Assembly (NCBI GenBank): GCA_035285595.1
Contig: JAYKGV010000004.1
Span: 1 to 64,000, forward strand
Origin: VGJW01 sp035285595
GTDB lineage: Bacteria; Cyanobacteriota; Sericytochromatia; S15B-MN24; VGJW01
Length of the DNA: 64,000 nucleotides
Reading direction: 5' to 3'
The position numbers and the translations under genes are program-made. Positions 53,071-60,956 of this stretch are shown here, one piece after another. Position 1 is the first letter of the stretch. The number at the start of each line of letters is the position of its first letter. The notes below the pieces were generated by a model that saw only the letters and a program-made list of their open reading frames with translations, was not told the DNA's origin and ran no database searches.

Positions 53071-53610
53071 ATGATGATCGGCATGTTCGTACCTCTCGCG
53101 GTGTTGCTGGCCGGGCTTGCCGTGGGCGAGCCTGCCCCCGACTTCGCCCTGCCGGCCGAAGACGGGCGGGTGGTTCGTTTGTCGCGCTTGCCCCGTGGCC
53201 CCGTCGTGCTCGCCTTCTTTCCCAAGGCCTTCACACCCGGCTGAGAGGCGGAGATGAAGTTGCTCTCCGGCCTTCATCCAAGGCTGCGGGCGCAAGGGGT
53301 CCAGGTCCTGGGCCTTTCCGCGGATGATCCTTCGACCCAGGGGCGTTTTGCTCTGCACTGTGCCACACCCTTCCCTCTGCTTTCAGATGCAGGCGCGCGG
53401 GTGGCCGGGCAGTACAAGGCTCGATGGTTTGGCATCATGCCGTTGGCCGATCGCGTGACATTTGTCCTCGACGGACAGCACCGCATCCGTCATGTCTTGC
53501 AAGGCATGCCCGAACCCCGAGCGCTTCTCGTCGCCGTGGCTGACGCAGCCTCCGCCTCCGTAACTGCCACGTCTTCCTCCGCACCGTTGCCCGCCGTATC
53601 CCCCCCCTGA
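53071..53610 (+). CDS. Selenocysteine-containing peroxiredoxin (AhpC/TSA, BCP-like)
   Basis: A single open frame interrupted only by a TGA at 53242-53244. Read through as Sec (U), it gives a 179-residue protein: a signal-like N-terminus (MFVPLAVLLAGLAVG), GEPAPDFALP, then LAFFPKAFTPG-U-EAEMKLL. Peroxiredoxins of the BCP type normally have FTPGC with the peroxidatic Cys at this exact place. The thioredoxin fold continues after the TGA (LGLSADDPSTQGRFA, PFPLLSDAGARVAGQY, DRVTFVLDGQHRIRHV). A possible resolving Cys is in FALHCATPF. A SECIS-like hairpin follows the TGA, and selA/selB are in this window. The start is 53071, 53074 or 53083; TATGAT at 53070-53075 may be the -10 box. Confidence 0.85.
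53247..53272 (+). promoter_or_regulatory. Bacterial SECIS-like element after the UGA codon
   Basis: GGCGGAGA (53247-53254) pairs with TCTCC-G-GCC (53264-53272, one bulged G) around a 9-base loop TGAAGTTGC. The stem begins 3 bases after the TGA, inside coding sequence, where bacterial SECIS hairpins lie, and the loop contains G and GU as SelB requires. The UGA-to-apex distance (about 12-15 bases) is slightly short. Confidence 0.6.
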
Positions 53611-53633
53611 GCTTCCGAAGGGTCCCCAGCACG

Positions 53634-53996
53634 ATGGCCGGTTCCGCTACCGTTCTTTCCCACTTGCGCTTGGCTTTGGCGTGCGGCAGCACGGCGTGGC
53701 TCGAACGCGAGCCTGCGCGGCAGGCCTTCCGTCTTTCTCGCTTCGAGGCCAGCACCGACTTCGGCCGACGCAGGCCCCTGCCGGCTCCCGGTGCCTCCTT
53801 GGTAGGTTTCGGGCCCTATCCTCGCTGGGATGCCAACGTGATGTTGCGGGTGTCCTCGGTGCCGGAGGCGGGCGGCATGATGGAAGGTGAGCATGCCTTC
53901 ATCCTTGTGGGGCAATTCCTGTTCCTCGATTCCGGTGGACAAGTTGGGGTCTTCGGTCCGATTCGTGGAGCTTCTTGGGAGGAAGCCGTCGCATAG
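53634..53996 (+). CDS. Hypothetical protein
   Basis: A 120-residue protein of unknown family, 24 bases after the peroxiredoxin gene on the same strand. It has no signal peptide. It is moderately hydrophobic at its centre, with GEHAFILVGQFLFLDSGGQ and a final acidic WEEAVA. Codon third positions favour G/C as in its neighbours. Upstream AAGGG lies rather far from the ATG, so the start is uncertain. Confidence 0.5.
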   Translation: MAGSATVLSHLRLALACGSTAWLEREPARQAFRLSRFEASTDFGRRRPLPAPGASLVGFGPYPRWDANVMLRVSSVPEAGGMMEGEHAFILVGQFLFLDSGGQVGVFGPIRGASWEEAVA

Positions 53997-54022
53997 GTCG
54001 GATCTTTTTCGAACCTTGAATC

Positions 54023-54034
54023 ATTCTTAAGAAT
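54023..54034. promoter_or_regulatory. AT-rich perfect palindrome ATTCTTAAGAAT
   Basis: A 12-base perfect palindrome in an AT-rich gap upstream of the 184-residue gene, next to TTGAAT. It is a candidate operator or part of a promoter. No regulator can be named. Confidence 0.4.
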
Positions 54035-54100
54035 CCGGGACTCAGGGCCTGACGATGACATGGGTGTTACCCGCCGTCGGCAGGAAAGAGGAGTCCCGAG

Positions 54101-54655
54101 TTGGCCGTTCAGAGCATCAAGCCCGTTGTCGCGCCCAGGATTGCCCGTCCCGCGGCTGAGCCGAAGAGTCTCGTGAAGCCTGATCCCTTGATGGAGGATC
54201 TGAAGGCGGTCGTCGTTCCAGGTGCGGCCGCGCTCCTGCGCGAGACCGGCAAGACCATTGGCCAGGGAAGTTTCTGGAAAGAGCTCGGGCTGAGCACCTT
54301 GAAGGGCAACCTCAAGGGCAACCTGATCTGGAACGGCGCAGGATCGACCATTCGCAACGTGGTGGCCTTGGCCAAAAATCAGCAGACACCTGCTCGTGCC
54401 GTTGGCAACGTGGCGGCGGATCTCACGGTCGGCACGGCCAATGGTGTGGTCACGGGCCTCGCGGTCACGGGGGCCACGATGGCCATCACGGCTGCCGGCC
54501 TCACGGCAGCGCCGGTCCTGCTGGGGGCGCCGGCCATCGTGGGGGCCATGGCGGTGAGCTGGGGGGTCAACCGCGGTCTCAACAAGCTCGACCAGCAGTT
54601 CGGTTTTCGGCAAAAGATCAGCGATTCGGTCGCGGGCATGCTGGGAGAGAAGTAG
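54101..54655 (+). CDS. Hypothetical Ala/Gly-rich protein
   Basis: A 184-residue protein of unknown function. The N-terminal 30 residues are Pro/Ala-rich and basic. The centre, residues about 90-155, is a Gly/Ala/Val/Thr-rich hydrophobic run (GVVTGLAVTGATMAITAAGL, PAIVGAMAVSWGVNRGL) that could insert in or lie on a membrane in the manner of glycine-zipper proteins. It starts at a TTG preceded by AGAGGAG at 7-8 bases, a good site. There are no cysteines. Confidence 0.68.
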   Translation: MAVQSIKPVVAPRIARPAAEPKSLVKPDPLMEDLKAVVVPGAAALLRETGKTIGQGSFWKELGLSTLKGNLKGNLIWNGAGSTIRNVVALAKNQQTPARAVGNVAADLTVGTANGVVTGLAVTGATMAITAAGLTAAPVLLGAPAIVGAMAVSWGVNRGLNKLDQQFGFRQKISDSVAGMLGEK

Positions 54656-54714
54656 GCGGATCCGCGGCGGGGAATTCCGGAGGTACCGGAGTTCCCCCGA
54701 ACCTTGACTGGCGG

Positions 54715-55017
54715 TCAGCAAGTGGTCGTGTACAGACGTTCCAGCGTCGCGCCGAGGTGCTCCCGCAACACGGCATATTCTTCGGCTCCAGCATTCGAGA
54801 GCTCGGCGGGGTTGACTTGCTTGAGGCGCTCCCACAGGCCGTAGCACCGGGCTTGCCACCACTCGAGCTCCGCATCCAGGATACGGCTCCATGGCGGAGA
54901 GGGCAGGTAGGGATTTCCCTCGACATTGCGCGGCAGCGTCCCTTGCGAAGCCCCGAGCGCCTCCAGCCAGTCGTCGCGCACCCTCTCCAGACGCAGGGTG
55001 CCGGGTATCTGCCTCAC
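54715..55017 (-). CDS. Small hypothetical protein, 100 aa
   Basis: A 100-residue, mostly helical protein with many Trp, Leu and Glu (ELEWWQARCYGLWERLKQVN), no signal peptide and no known family. The GTG start overlaps the TolC-family gene's stop (GTGA). It is therefore the last member of the LIM-DA1/TolC operon, although a cytoplasmic role is possible. Confidence 0.62.
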   Translation of the reverse strand: MRQIPGTLRLERVRDDWLEALGASQGTLPRNVEGNPYLPSPPWSRILDAELEWWQARCYGLWERLKQVNPAELSNAGAEEYAVLREHLGATLERLYTTTC

Positions 55018-56348
55018 GGGCCTTTCCTTTCGGGAATAAGGTTTTCAAGCGTTCGACTGCGCCACCACCAGTCAAGTCGAAGTGCCAATTGCCGGACTCG
55101 TAACTCGTCGCGTGCCTGTCTTGCTCGCCGGACACCCGCCAGCGCATCCACCGTGTCCCGGATGGTGGCGAGACCCGTTCCCAGGGCCTGGTAAAGCAGT
55201 CGATGGCGCTCTTGTGCCCGGACAAGGGCCGTCTCGGCAGGTTTCAAGGCTTCGCCAAGCGCATCTGCCTCGGCGAGACGTCCCCCGAGTTCCGCCTCGA
55301 GTTGCAGCGTCGCGGCGGCGAGGTCTTCGGCGGCTGCATCAGCCTGGGCACGGCTGCGGGCGTCGGCCAGGCCTTGTCGAGCCGCCTCTCGGGGTTCCCA
55401 CACGAGACGCCCCCCCACGGCATAAAGAGGAGTCTGGCCCGAGATCCAGCGACCGCTCGTCAACTGTCCCGCGTAGTTGACAGCCTGACCTCTGGCGAAA
55501 AGTTCGGGTCGGGGCCAGAGGCGCGAGCGGGCCACTTCCCCCTGCGCCTGGGCCCGAAGGCGCCGGGCATCCGCCTCGAGTCTCTCGGGGGCAAGGGCCA
55601 CCACCCGGGGTGCGCTTGCGCTCGCCGGCAAGGGAAGTGCCTCCGTCCAGCTTGGGCCCGGCCAAAGACCGGGAAGGGGCTCCAGGCCGGGAAAGGAGCG
55701 GACGCGAGCTTCCTGACGCCGGACCTCAGGCTCTGCGAGCAGGCGCTCCGCCCGCACGAGGTCCCGAGCGGTACCTACTTCGTGACCCTGTGCCCTTGTT
55801 GCCAGACCTCGCTTCTCGAGTCGTTCCACGGCCACCGCCAGCTCCTCTGCTCGCTCTTCCGCATCTTGCAGGGCGGCCAAGCGGACACGAGCAAGGCCGA
55901 GATCGAGCAGTGCGGCGGTGAGCTCGCGCCCGACCATTCGCACCTCCATCGCCCAGCGCGCCATGGAGACCTCGACCTCGCCCTTGGCGGCATCCAAGGT
56001 GCCGGAGACGGTCCAGGGCAGAGGCAGTGGAACATCGAGGTTGCCAAGAGGACCCCAGATCCATTCAGGGGGGCCCCCGTGGTGTTCTTCGGGCGTGGCG
56101 AAACGTACGTCCCCACCAAGGCGCAAGGCCGGGAGCAAGTCCACCAGGGTTTGACCGGCGAAGGCACGCGCGTCTTCCATCCGCTGCCATGCCGACCTGA
56201 CCCGGGGATGGCGCATGATCACTCCGTCCAGCATCGAGTCAGGAGCCGCGGGTGCTTCCCCTGCAAGGCAAAGCAGGGACGCGAGGATTCCTGAGAGGAG
56301 CCCGGAAAGGCGGGGCTGCCGGCTTCTAATACCCCGGCGGAAGGTCAT
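55014..56348 (-). CDS. TolC-family outer-membrane efflux protein
   Basis: A 444-residue exported protein of the OEP/TolC family. The signal peptide is LLSGILASLLCLAGEAPAA. Two long coiled-coil helical halves (about 120-220 and 300-420, with LARVRLAALQDAEERAEELA and EAARQGLADARSRAQADAAA) form the alpha-barrel, with short beta segments between. TolC proteins make the trans-periplasmic channel of efflux or secretion systems. No inner-membrane pump or adaptor is adjacent. It overlaps the LIM-DA1 gene by 23 bases. Confidence 0.85.
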   Translation of the reverse strand: MTFRRGIRSRQPRLSGLLSGILASLLCLAGEAPAAPDSMLDGVIMRHPRVRSAWQRMEDARAFAGQTLVDLLPALRLGGDVRFATPEEHHGGPPEWIWGPLGNLDVPLPLPWTVSGTLDAAKGEVEVSMARWAMEVRMVGRELTAALLDLGLARVRLAALQDAEERAEELAVAVERLEKRGLATRAQGHEVGTARDLVRAERLLAEPEVRRQEARVRSFPGLEPLPGLWPGPSWTEALPLPASASAPRVVALAPERLEADARRLRAQAQGEVARSRLWPRPELFARGQAVNYAGQLTSGRWISGQTPLYAVGGRLVWEPREAARQGLADARSRAQADAAAEDLAAATLQLEAELGGRLAEADALGEALKPAETALVRAQERHRLLYQALGTGLATIRDTVDALAGVRRARQARDELRVRQLALRLDWWWRSRTLENLIPERKGP

Positions 56349-57282
56349 GCTGCGTTCTCAGAATCTCGAGGAGGGCGGGCCAGCCGCGCATCTCCACGAA
56401 ACGCCGGACCCGCCGGAATCCGGCCCCGTAGGTCGGGTCGTCATCATACTGGATCATCTCGAGGCGCTTGGTCGACTCAGGAGTGCCGGTTTCGGCAAGG
56501 ATCAGGGCCTCGACGTATCGCGCGGCGCCTTCCTCGAGTTGCGGCTGGCGGCGCTGGCTTCCGGCCAGATGGCCCCAGGCATGCATGAGTTCGTGCCCCA
56601 TCACGCTTGCGAAGACGTCCTCGGGCAACCCGGCCAGGGCGAAAACCGATAGGTCCACCTGTCTGTCAAGCACCTCGGCCCCCCTCACCCGCTGCCGCAC
56701 CACCGCGCGTGTCAGGCCGACCGTCTCACCTCCGAAGGCGTAACTCCCCTGACGCTGGATGTGCTGCAACCAGGGACGCATGCCAAGCGCGAGAGGGATC
56801 AGAGGGGAGTCCAGCATCAGGCCCCACTGTGCGATCCTGTCGCGTACCCGCTTCATGATTTTGACTCCAGCCTCGGGCGTGTCGACGGCGGTGCGACGGC
56901 AAAGATTGCACACGAGGCGACCATCGGTGTAGGTCACCCCCCCGCCCGTGCTGCCTTGGCCGATGATACGACCGCAGTAGGCACATTGGTGGATGCCGCG
57001 GCCGTGCTCGGCATGGGCGTGGAAGCCCCAGCGATCGACGCGCGAGGTGCCCATGACGGCTTGGCTACAAATGGCACAGCGCGGGGCAAGCTTGTCGGCG
57101 TAACACGCAGGGTGGAAGTTGCCCTGCTGGTTTTGCAGGTAGCGACCTTCGATGGATCTGCCGCAGACCCCGCAAGTGAGTTGCTGCGCCATGGCCGGCG
57201 CGATGGTCTGCCACGGGGGCAAAGGGATGCAGCAGGTAAACGCGAGGGCGCATGCGAGGGCCCGGAGCCAAGTGACGGACAT
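56326..57282 (-). CDS. Secreted LIM-domain/DA1-like zinc metallopeptidase
   Basis: A 318-residue protein related to the plant DA1 peptidase family. A signal peptide (about residues 1-32) is followed by a LIM-type zinc domain: CGVC (37-40), HPAC (57-60), CAIC (69-72), then a second finger with HQCAYC (98-103) and CNLC (125-128). The DA1-like peptidase domain has H230-E-L-M-H234 in VMGHELMHAWGHLAG, the third-ligand region LEEGAARYVEALIL and the C-terminal YGAGFRRVRRFVEMRGWPAL. These match Arabidopsis DA1 blocks, where the enzyme cleaves ubiquitin-pathway proteins. A secreted bacterial version with no ubiquitin partner suggests an extracellular or periplasmic target. First gene of an operon with the TolC-family gene. 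Confidence 0.88.
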   Translation of the reverse strand: MSVTWLRALACALAFTCCIPLPPWQTIAPAMAQQLTCGVCGRSIEGRYLQNQQGNFHPACYADKLAPRCAICSQAVMGTSRVDRWGFHAHAEHGRGIHQCAYCGRIIGQGSTGGGVTYTDGRLVCNLCRRTAVDTPEAGVKIMKRVRDRIAQWGLMLDSPLIPLALGMRPWLQHIQRQGSYAFGGETVGLTRAVVRQRVRGAEVLDRQVDLSVFALAGLPEDVFASVMGHELMHAWGHLAGSQRRQPQLEEGAARYVEALILAETGTPESTKRLEMIQYDDDPTYGAGFRRVRRFVEMRGWPALLEILRTQHDLPPGY

Positions 57283-57329
57283 GTGCCATGGATACCCCGG
57301 GAGGGGGCAATCGTCCGTCCAGAGCTCTC

Positions 57330-58316
57330 TCAGGCTGACCGCGCGAGCACCAGTGCTCCCCGGATGGCCACGTCATCTGCTGTCACGAGGGAGACGTGCA
57401 ACTGCTCGATCAGGTGCTGCATCCGTCCTTTGTCCGTCATGGCCTCGAGAAAGCCGCCGCCCTGCACCAGATGTTTCTCCAGCTTCTGGGCCACGCCGCC
57501 AGCTAGGTAGATGCCGCCCGTAGGCAAGGCGGTGAGCGCGGCATTGCCCACCGCTGTTCCGAAGATCCTCAAGAAGCGGTCGAGCAAGGCCTTGCTCGTC
57601 CTGCAGGTGCCGGCTTCTGCGGCGGCTACCAGGGCAGCGGCCACGCCTCGACCTTCCGCCAAAGCACGGGTGACGTTGCCTGCGAGAGGCTGGCCTTCCT
57701 CTCGGGCCCATTCCGCCAGCGCCGCGAGGCCTGTGCCTGAGGCGACACGCTCCACCGACACGTGGCCGAACCTCTCACGCAGCCAGCGCCACAGGGCCGA
57801 ATCTTCTTCCCGGGAGGGCGCCCAGGTCATGTGTCCACCCTCTCCGGCAAGGTAGCGATCAGGCGTGCCGTTCGAGCCAGGGACGAAGAGCCCGGTACCC
57901 ATTCCGGTGCCTGCCCCGATGACGAGGCAGGCACCGGCCGGATCACGCTGGCCTTCCTGGAGCGTGTGACGTTCTTCCGAACCAAGTGTTGCCAACCCGT
58001 GGGCGACAAGTGCCATATCGTTGGCAAAGAGGACAGGACAGCCATCGAGGGCTGCGGCCAGACGATCTGCATCGAGATCCCAACCGACGTTCGTGACATG
58101 CGCTTTTCTACCATCGACCGGGCCTGCGATGCCGACGGCCACGGCGGATGGTCGAAGCGTGCCAATGGCTACCTGCACCAGTTCCTCGAGCCCGGAGTGG
58201 CCTGCCGTAGGTACCCGGACGTCCAACAGGACCTCGGCACCGAGGGCCATCCGGAGATGCACTTTGGTGCCCCCGAGATCTATGCCTAGTATGGGAGCGG
58301 AGGTTGAGGCGGACAT
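57330..58316 (-). CDS. glk: Glucokinase
   Basis: A 328-residue Glk-type glucokinase (ATP:glucose 6-phosphotransferase). ATP-site text is LGIDLGGTKVHLRMA and GAGTGMGTGLFVPGS. The sugar site has LFANDMALVAHG, with the catalytic Asp in ND, and EGGHMTWAPS. It has no ROK zinc motif. GGAGATCTC before the ATG at 58316 is a good ribosome binding site. It is divergent from the ldpA operon across about 100 bases. Confidence 0.93.
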   Translation of the reverse strand: MSASTSAPILGIDLGGTKVHLRMALGAEVLLDVRVPTAGHSGLEELVQVAIGTLRPSAVAVGIAGPVDGRKAHVTNVGWDLDADRLAAALDGCPVLFANDMALVAHGLATLGSEERHTLQEGQRDPAGACLVIGAGTGMGTGLFVPGSNGTPDRYLAGEGGHMTWAPSREEDSALWRWLRERFGHVSVERVASGTGLAALAEWAREEGQPLAGNVTRALAEGRGVAAALVAAAEAGTCRTSKALLDRFLRIFGTAVGNAALTALPTGGIYLAGGVAQKLEKHLVQGGGFLEAMTDKGRMQHLIEQLHVSLVTADDVAIRGALVLARSA

Positions 58317-58419
58317 GAGATCTCCGGCAGGTTGGCGAGGGTTATCTGGCGGTTAAGGACAAAGCTTTGTATCATGGACACGCCCTCGATCACGACCCCA
58401 CCTGGAGGTGCCCGCTGCG

Positions 58420-59406
58420 ATGACCACGCTGTCTAAGCTCATGCAGCCTCTGGTTGCCGAAGGTCCTTATTTCAAGTTGGTGTGCGGTGCCACGTTCGCC
58501 GACACATCCGAACTGGCCCACCTTTCGACCATCTTCACGCTCGCGGGGGCTCGCCTCGTGGACGTCGCGGCTCGGCCCGATGCCGTGGATGCAGCGCTTT
58601 CCGGGGTGCGTCGGGCCCGGCGGCTGGGTTCTGCCTGGTTGCCCCAGGCACCGGTGCCTCTGGTCATGGTGTCCATCGGTCCCGAAGACGATCCGCACGT
58701 CCGTATCGCCGAGAAGGTCGATGCGCGCTGCACCTGGGAGTGCCCGCACTGCTTGAATGCGTGTCCGCACGGTGCCATCGACGAGCAGCTCAAGATCGTC
58801 GCGCAGCGTTGCGTGGGCTGTGGTCAGTGCGTGGCGGCCTGCCCCGAGGATGCCGTGCAGATGGTGCCAACGGCCCCGCCTGCGCCGCTCGACGATCTGT
58901 GGGATGCCGGGGCTCGGGCCCTCGAGCTTCATGCCGGGACCGGCGCGGATCTGGCGGGCTATGAAGGGCAGGTTCGGGCTTGGGTGGCTCGTGGTGGCGT
59001 ATTCTCGCTCTCCGTGAACGCCGTGCAGATGACGGTGGAACAAGCGCTCGAGACGTGGCGGACTGTGTCTCGCTGGATGGAAGGGCCCATGCTTCTGCAA
59101 GCCGATGGCAAGCCCATCAGTGGGACCTCGGGTGAGTCCTCCACGCGTCCGGCGTTGAACTTTGCCCAGTCCCTCATCGAGGCGGGCGTGCCCCACGTGC
59201 AGGTGGCTGGTGGCACCAACGATTTGACGGGCAAGCTTGCCCGGGAAGCTGGATTGCGGCTCGGAGGAGTGGCTATCGGCAGCTTCGCGCGGCGACTCGT
59301 ACGTGACATCCGCGGGCTTGGCGATCCCAACGCCGGTATGTCGGAGGGCCTTTCACGGGCCCGGAAGCTGGTAGCTTCTGCCCTTGATCCGCTGGAGGTT
59401 CGGTAG
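58420..59406 (+). CDS. ldpA: LdpA-like iron-sulfur protein
   Basis: A 328-residue protein similar to cyanobacterial LdpA (light-dependent period A), an iron-sulfur protein that senses redox state and tunes the Kai circadian clock in Synechococcus. The two clusters are CTWECPHCLNACPHGAI and CVGCGQCVAACPEDAV (about 105-145). The C-terminal half is the LdpA C-terminal domain, with FSLSVNAVQMTVEQALETW and HVQVAGGTNDLTG. GGAGG lies 11 bases before the ATG at 58420. It is followed by a Ycf45-like gene. No kai genes are in the window, so any clock role is doubtful here; redox sensing or Fe-S electron transfer is a fallback. Confidence 0.85.
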   Translation: MTTLSKLMQPLVAEGPYFKLVCGATFADTSELAHLSTIFTLAGARLVDVAARPDAVDAALSGVRRARRLGSAWLPQAPVPLVMVSIGPEDDPHVRIAEKVDARCTWECPHCLNACPHGAIDEQLKIVAQRCVGCGQCVAACPEDAVQMVPTAPPAPLDDLWDAGARALELHAGTGADLAGYEGQVRAWVARGGVFSLSVNAVQMTVEQALETWRTVSRWMEGPMLLQADGKPISGTSGESSTRPALNFAQSLIEAGVPHVQVAGGTNDLTGKLAREAGLRLGGVAIGSFARRLVRDIRGLGDPNAGMSEGLSRARKLVASALDPLEVR

Positions 59407-59411
59407 TCGTC

Positions 59412-60956
59412 TTGACCACGCGCGAACAGAAAGTTGTCGACAATCTGGAGGAACTTTTCGGGATTCTGCCGATTCCTGTCGTCAAGTACCTGAAGCAGCA
59501 GCCCGATGTCGAGGACCTGTTCGAGGTCGTGCTTGATCTGGGGCGTCCGCCCGAATGTCGGTTTCCCGGTCGCGCGGTCGATCTCGAACTGACCGTCACT
59601 CGAGAGGACATCGACTTCGTGGTCCAGCGTGTCGGAGCTTTCTCTGATGACAATCGGGCTGGCATCGAGCGGACCTTGCACCGCATATCGTGCATGCGGA
59701 ACCGTCAAGGGATCATCATCGGACTTACATGCCGTGTGGGGCGGGCCATTCAAGGCACGATCGACCTGATACGGGACCTTGTCGAGAGCGGACGCAGCAT
59801 CTTGATTCTCGGGCGTCCGGGCATCGGCAAGACCACCAAGCTACGGGAGATTGCCCGTGTGCTCTCTACCGACTTGCGCAAGCGCGTCATTGTCATCGAC
59901 ACGTCAAACGAGATCGCCGGTGACGGGGACATCCCCCATCCTGGCATCGGTCGCGCGCGACGGATGCAGGTGGCCCGTTCTGCCGAACAGCATGCCGTCA
60001 TGATCGAGGCGGTCGAGAACCATATGCCCGAAGTCATCATCATTGACGAGATTGGGACCGAGCTCGAGGCCGCTGCCGCCCGCACCATTGCCGAGAGGGG
60101 CGTTCAGCTCATCGGTACCGCGCATGGCAACTCGCTCGAGAACCTGCTGGTCAATCCTACCCTGACCGATCTTGTGGGCGGAATCCAGAGCGTGACCTTG
60201 TCAGACGAGGAGGCGCGGCGCCGCGGCACCCAGAAGAGCATCCTGGAACGCAAGGCCCCGCCGACCTTCGATATCTGTCTTGAGTTGCAGGACCGCGACC
60301 GAATTGCCGTTCATCCCGACGTTGCCGAAGTGGTGGATCACATGTTGCGGGGCCTGGCCCCCAATCCTGAGATTCGTCAGCTCGACGCCTCTGGTCGGGT
60401 CAAGGTGGTCCAGGAAGCCACCGTTGAGACGGGAAGGCCGGTGGAGACGTTGCCGCAGCAGACGGGGCCTCGCCTGCGCATCTATCCCTTCGCCGTCAGC
60501 CGGAGTCAGCTGGAACGCGTCATCCGCAGCATGCGCATGCACGCTGAAGTGACCCGCAGCATGTCAGAGGCTGGTGCCATTCTGGTTCTCAAGGCCTACC
60601 TGAAGTCGGCGGGAGGCATGTTGCATGAGGCTGAGGCCCGCGGCATCCCGGTCCATGTCGTCAAGAGCAACACGATTCCCCAGATCCAGAAGACGTTGCG
60701 TGAGGTCATGCAGCTTGATGGACCTTCCAATGGTGACGAGGATGCGGCGATGCGTGAAGCTCGCGAGGCCGTGGACCTCGTGCTCAAGACCGGCAAGGCC
60801 GTGGAGCTCATGCCGCGTCCCGTGGCGGTCCGCCGGCTGCAGCACCAGGTGATCGAGAAGTATGGTCTCGTCAGCGAGTCGGCAGGCGAGGAGCCGCACC
60901 GCAGGGTCCTGATTCACCCCCTCGTTTCTGCGGGGGCCGAGGCCGTTCAGGGGTGA
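59412..60956 (+). CDS. R3H-domain AAA ATPase (Ycf45/SpoIIIAA-like)
   Basis: A 514-residue protein like the Ycf45 proteins of Cyanobacteria and plastids, related to SpoIIIAA ATPases. The P-loop is GRPGIGKTTKLREIARVL, Walker B is VIIIDEIGTELEAAA, and a sensor-like LIGTAHGNSLENLL follows. The C-terminus is an R3H nucleic-acid-binding domain (RRLQHQVIEKYGLVSESAG...RRVLIHP). The function is not established; ssDNA/RNA binding with ATP hydrolysis is expected. It starts at a TTG soon after ldpA and overlaps the PBP gene (GTGA). Confidence 0.9.
   Translation: MTTREQKVVDNLEELFGILPIPVVKYLKQQPDVEDLFEVVLDLGRPPECRFPGRAVDLELTVTREDIDFVVQRVGAFSDDNRAGIERTLHRISCMRNRQGIIIGLTCRVGRAIQGTIDLIRDLVESGRSILILGRPGIGKTTKLREIARVLSTDLRKRVIVIDTSNEIAGDGDIPHPGIGRARRMQVARSAEQHAVMIEAVENHMPEVIIIDEIGTELEAAAARTIAERGVQLIGTAHGNSLENLLVNPTLTDLVGGIQSVTLSDEEARRRGTQKSILERKAPPTFDICLELQDRDRIAVHPDVAEVVDHMLRGLAPNPEIRQLDASGRVKVVQEATVETGRPVETLPQQTGPRLRIYPFAVSRSQLERVIRSMRMHAEVTRSMSEAGAILVLKAYLKSAGGMLHEAEARGIPVHVVKSNTIPQIQKTLREVMQLDGPSNGDEDAAMREAREAVDLVLKTGKAVELMPRPVAVRRLQHQVIEKYGLVSESAGEEPHRRVLIHPLVSAGAEAVQG

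Noticed and set aside
53254..53610. Separate 118-codon gene starting at the ATG after the TGA
   Set aside because: It would start inside the peroxiredoxin fold, lacks a ribosome binding site, and its start is the natural continuation of the upstream frame. Reading the TGA as Sec is simpler.
53490..53942. 150-codon antisense frame over the peroxiredoxin end and the 120-aa gene
   Set aside because: It shows only shadow-like composition, and the plus-strand frames fit codon bias better.
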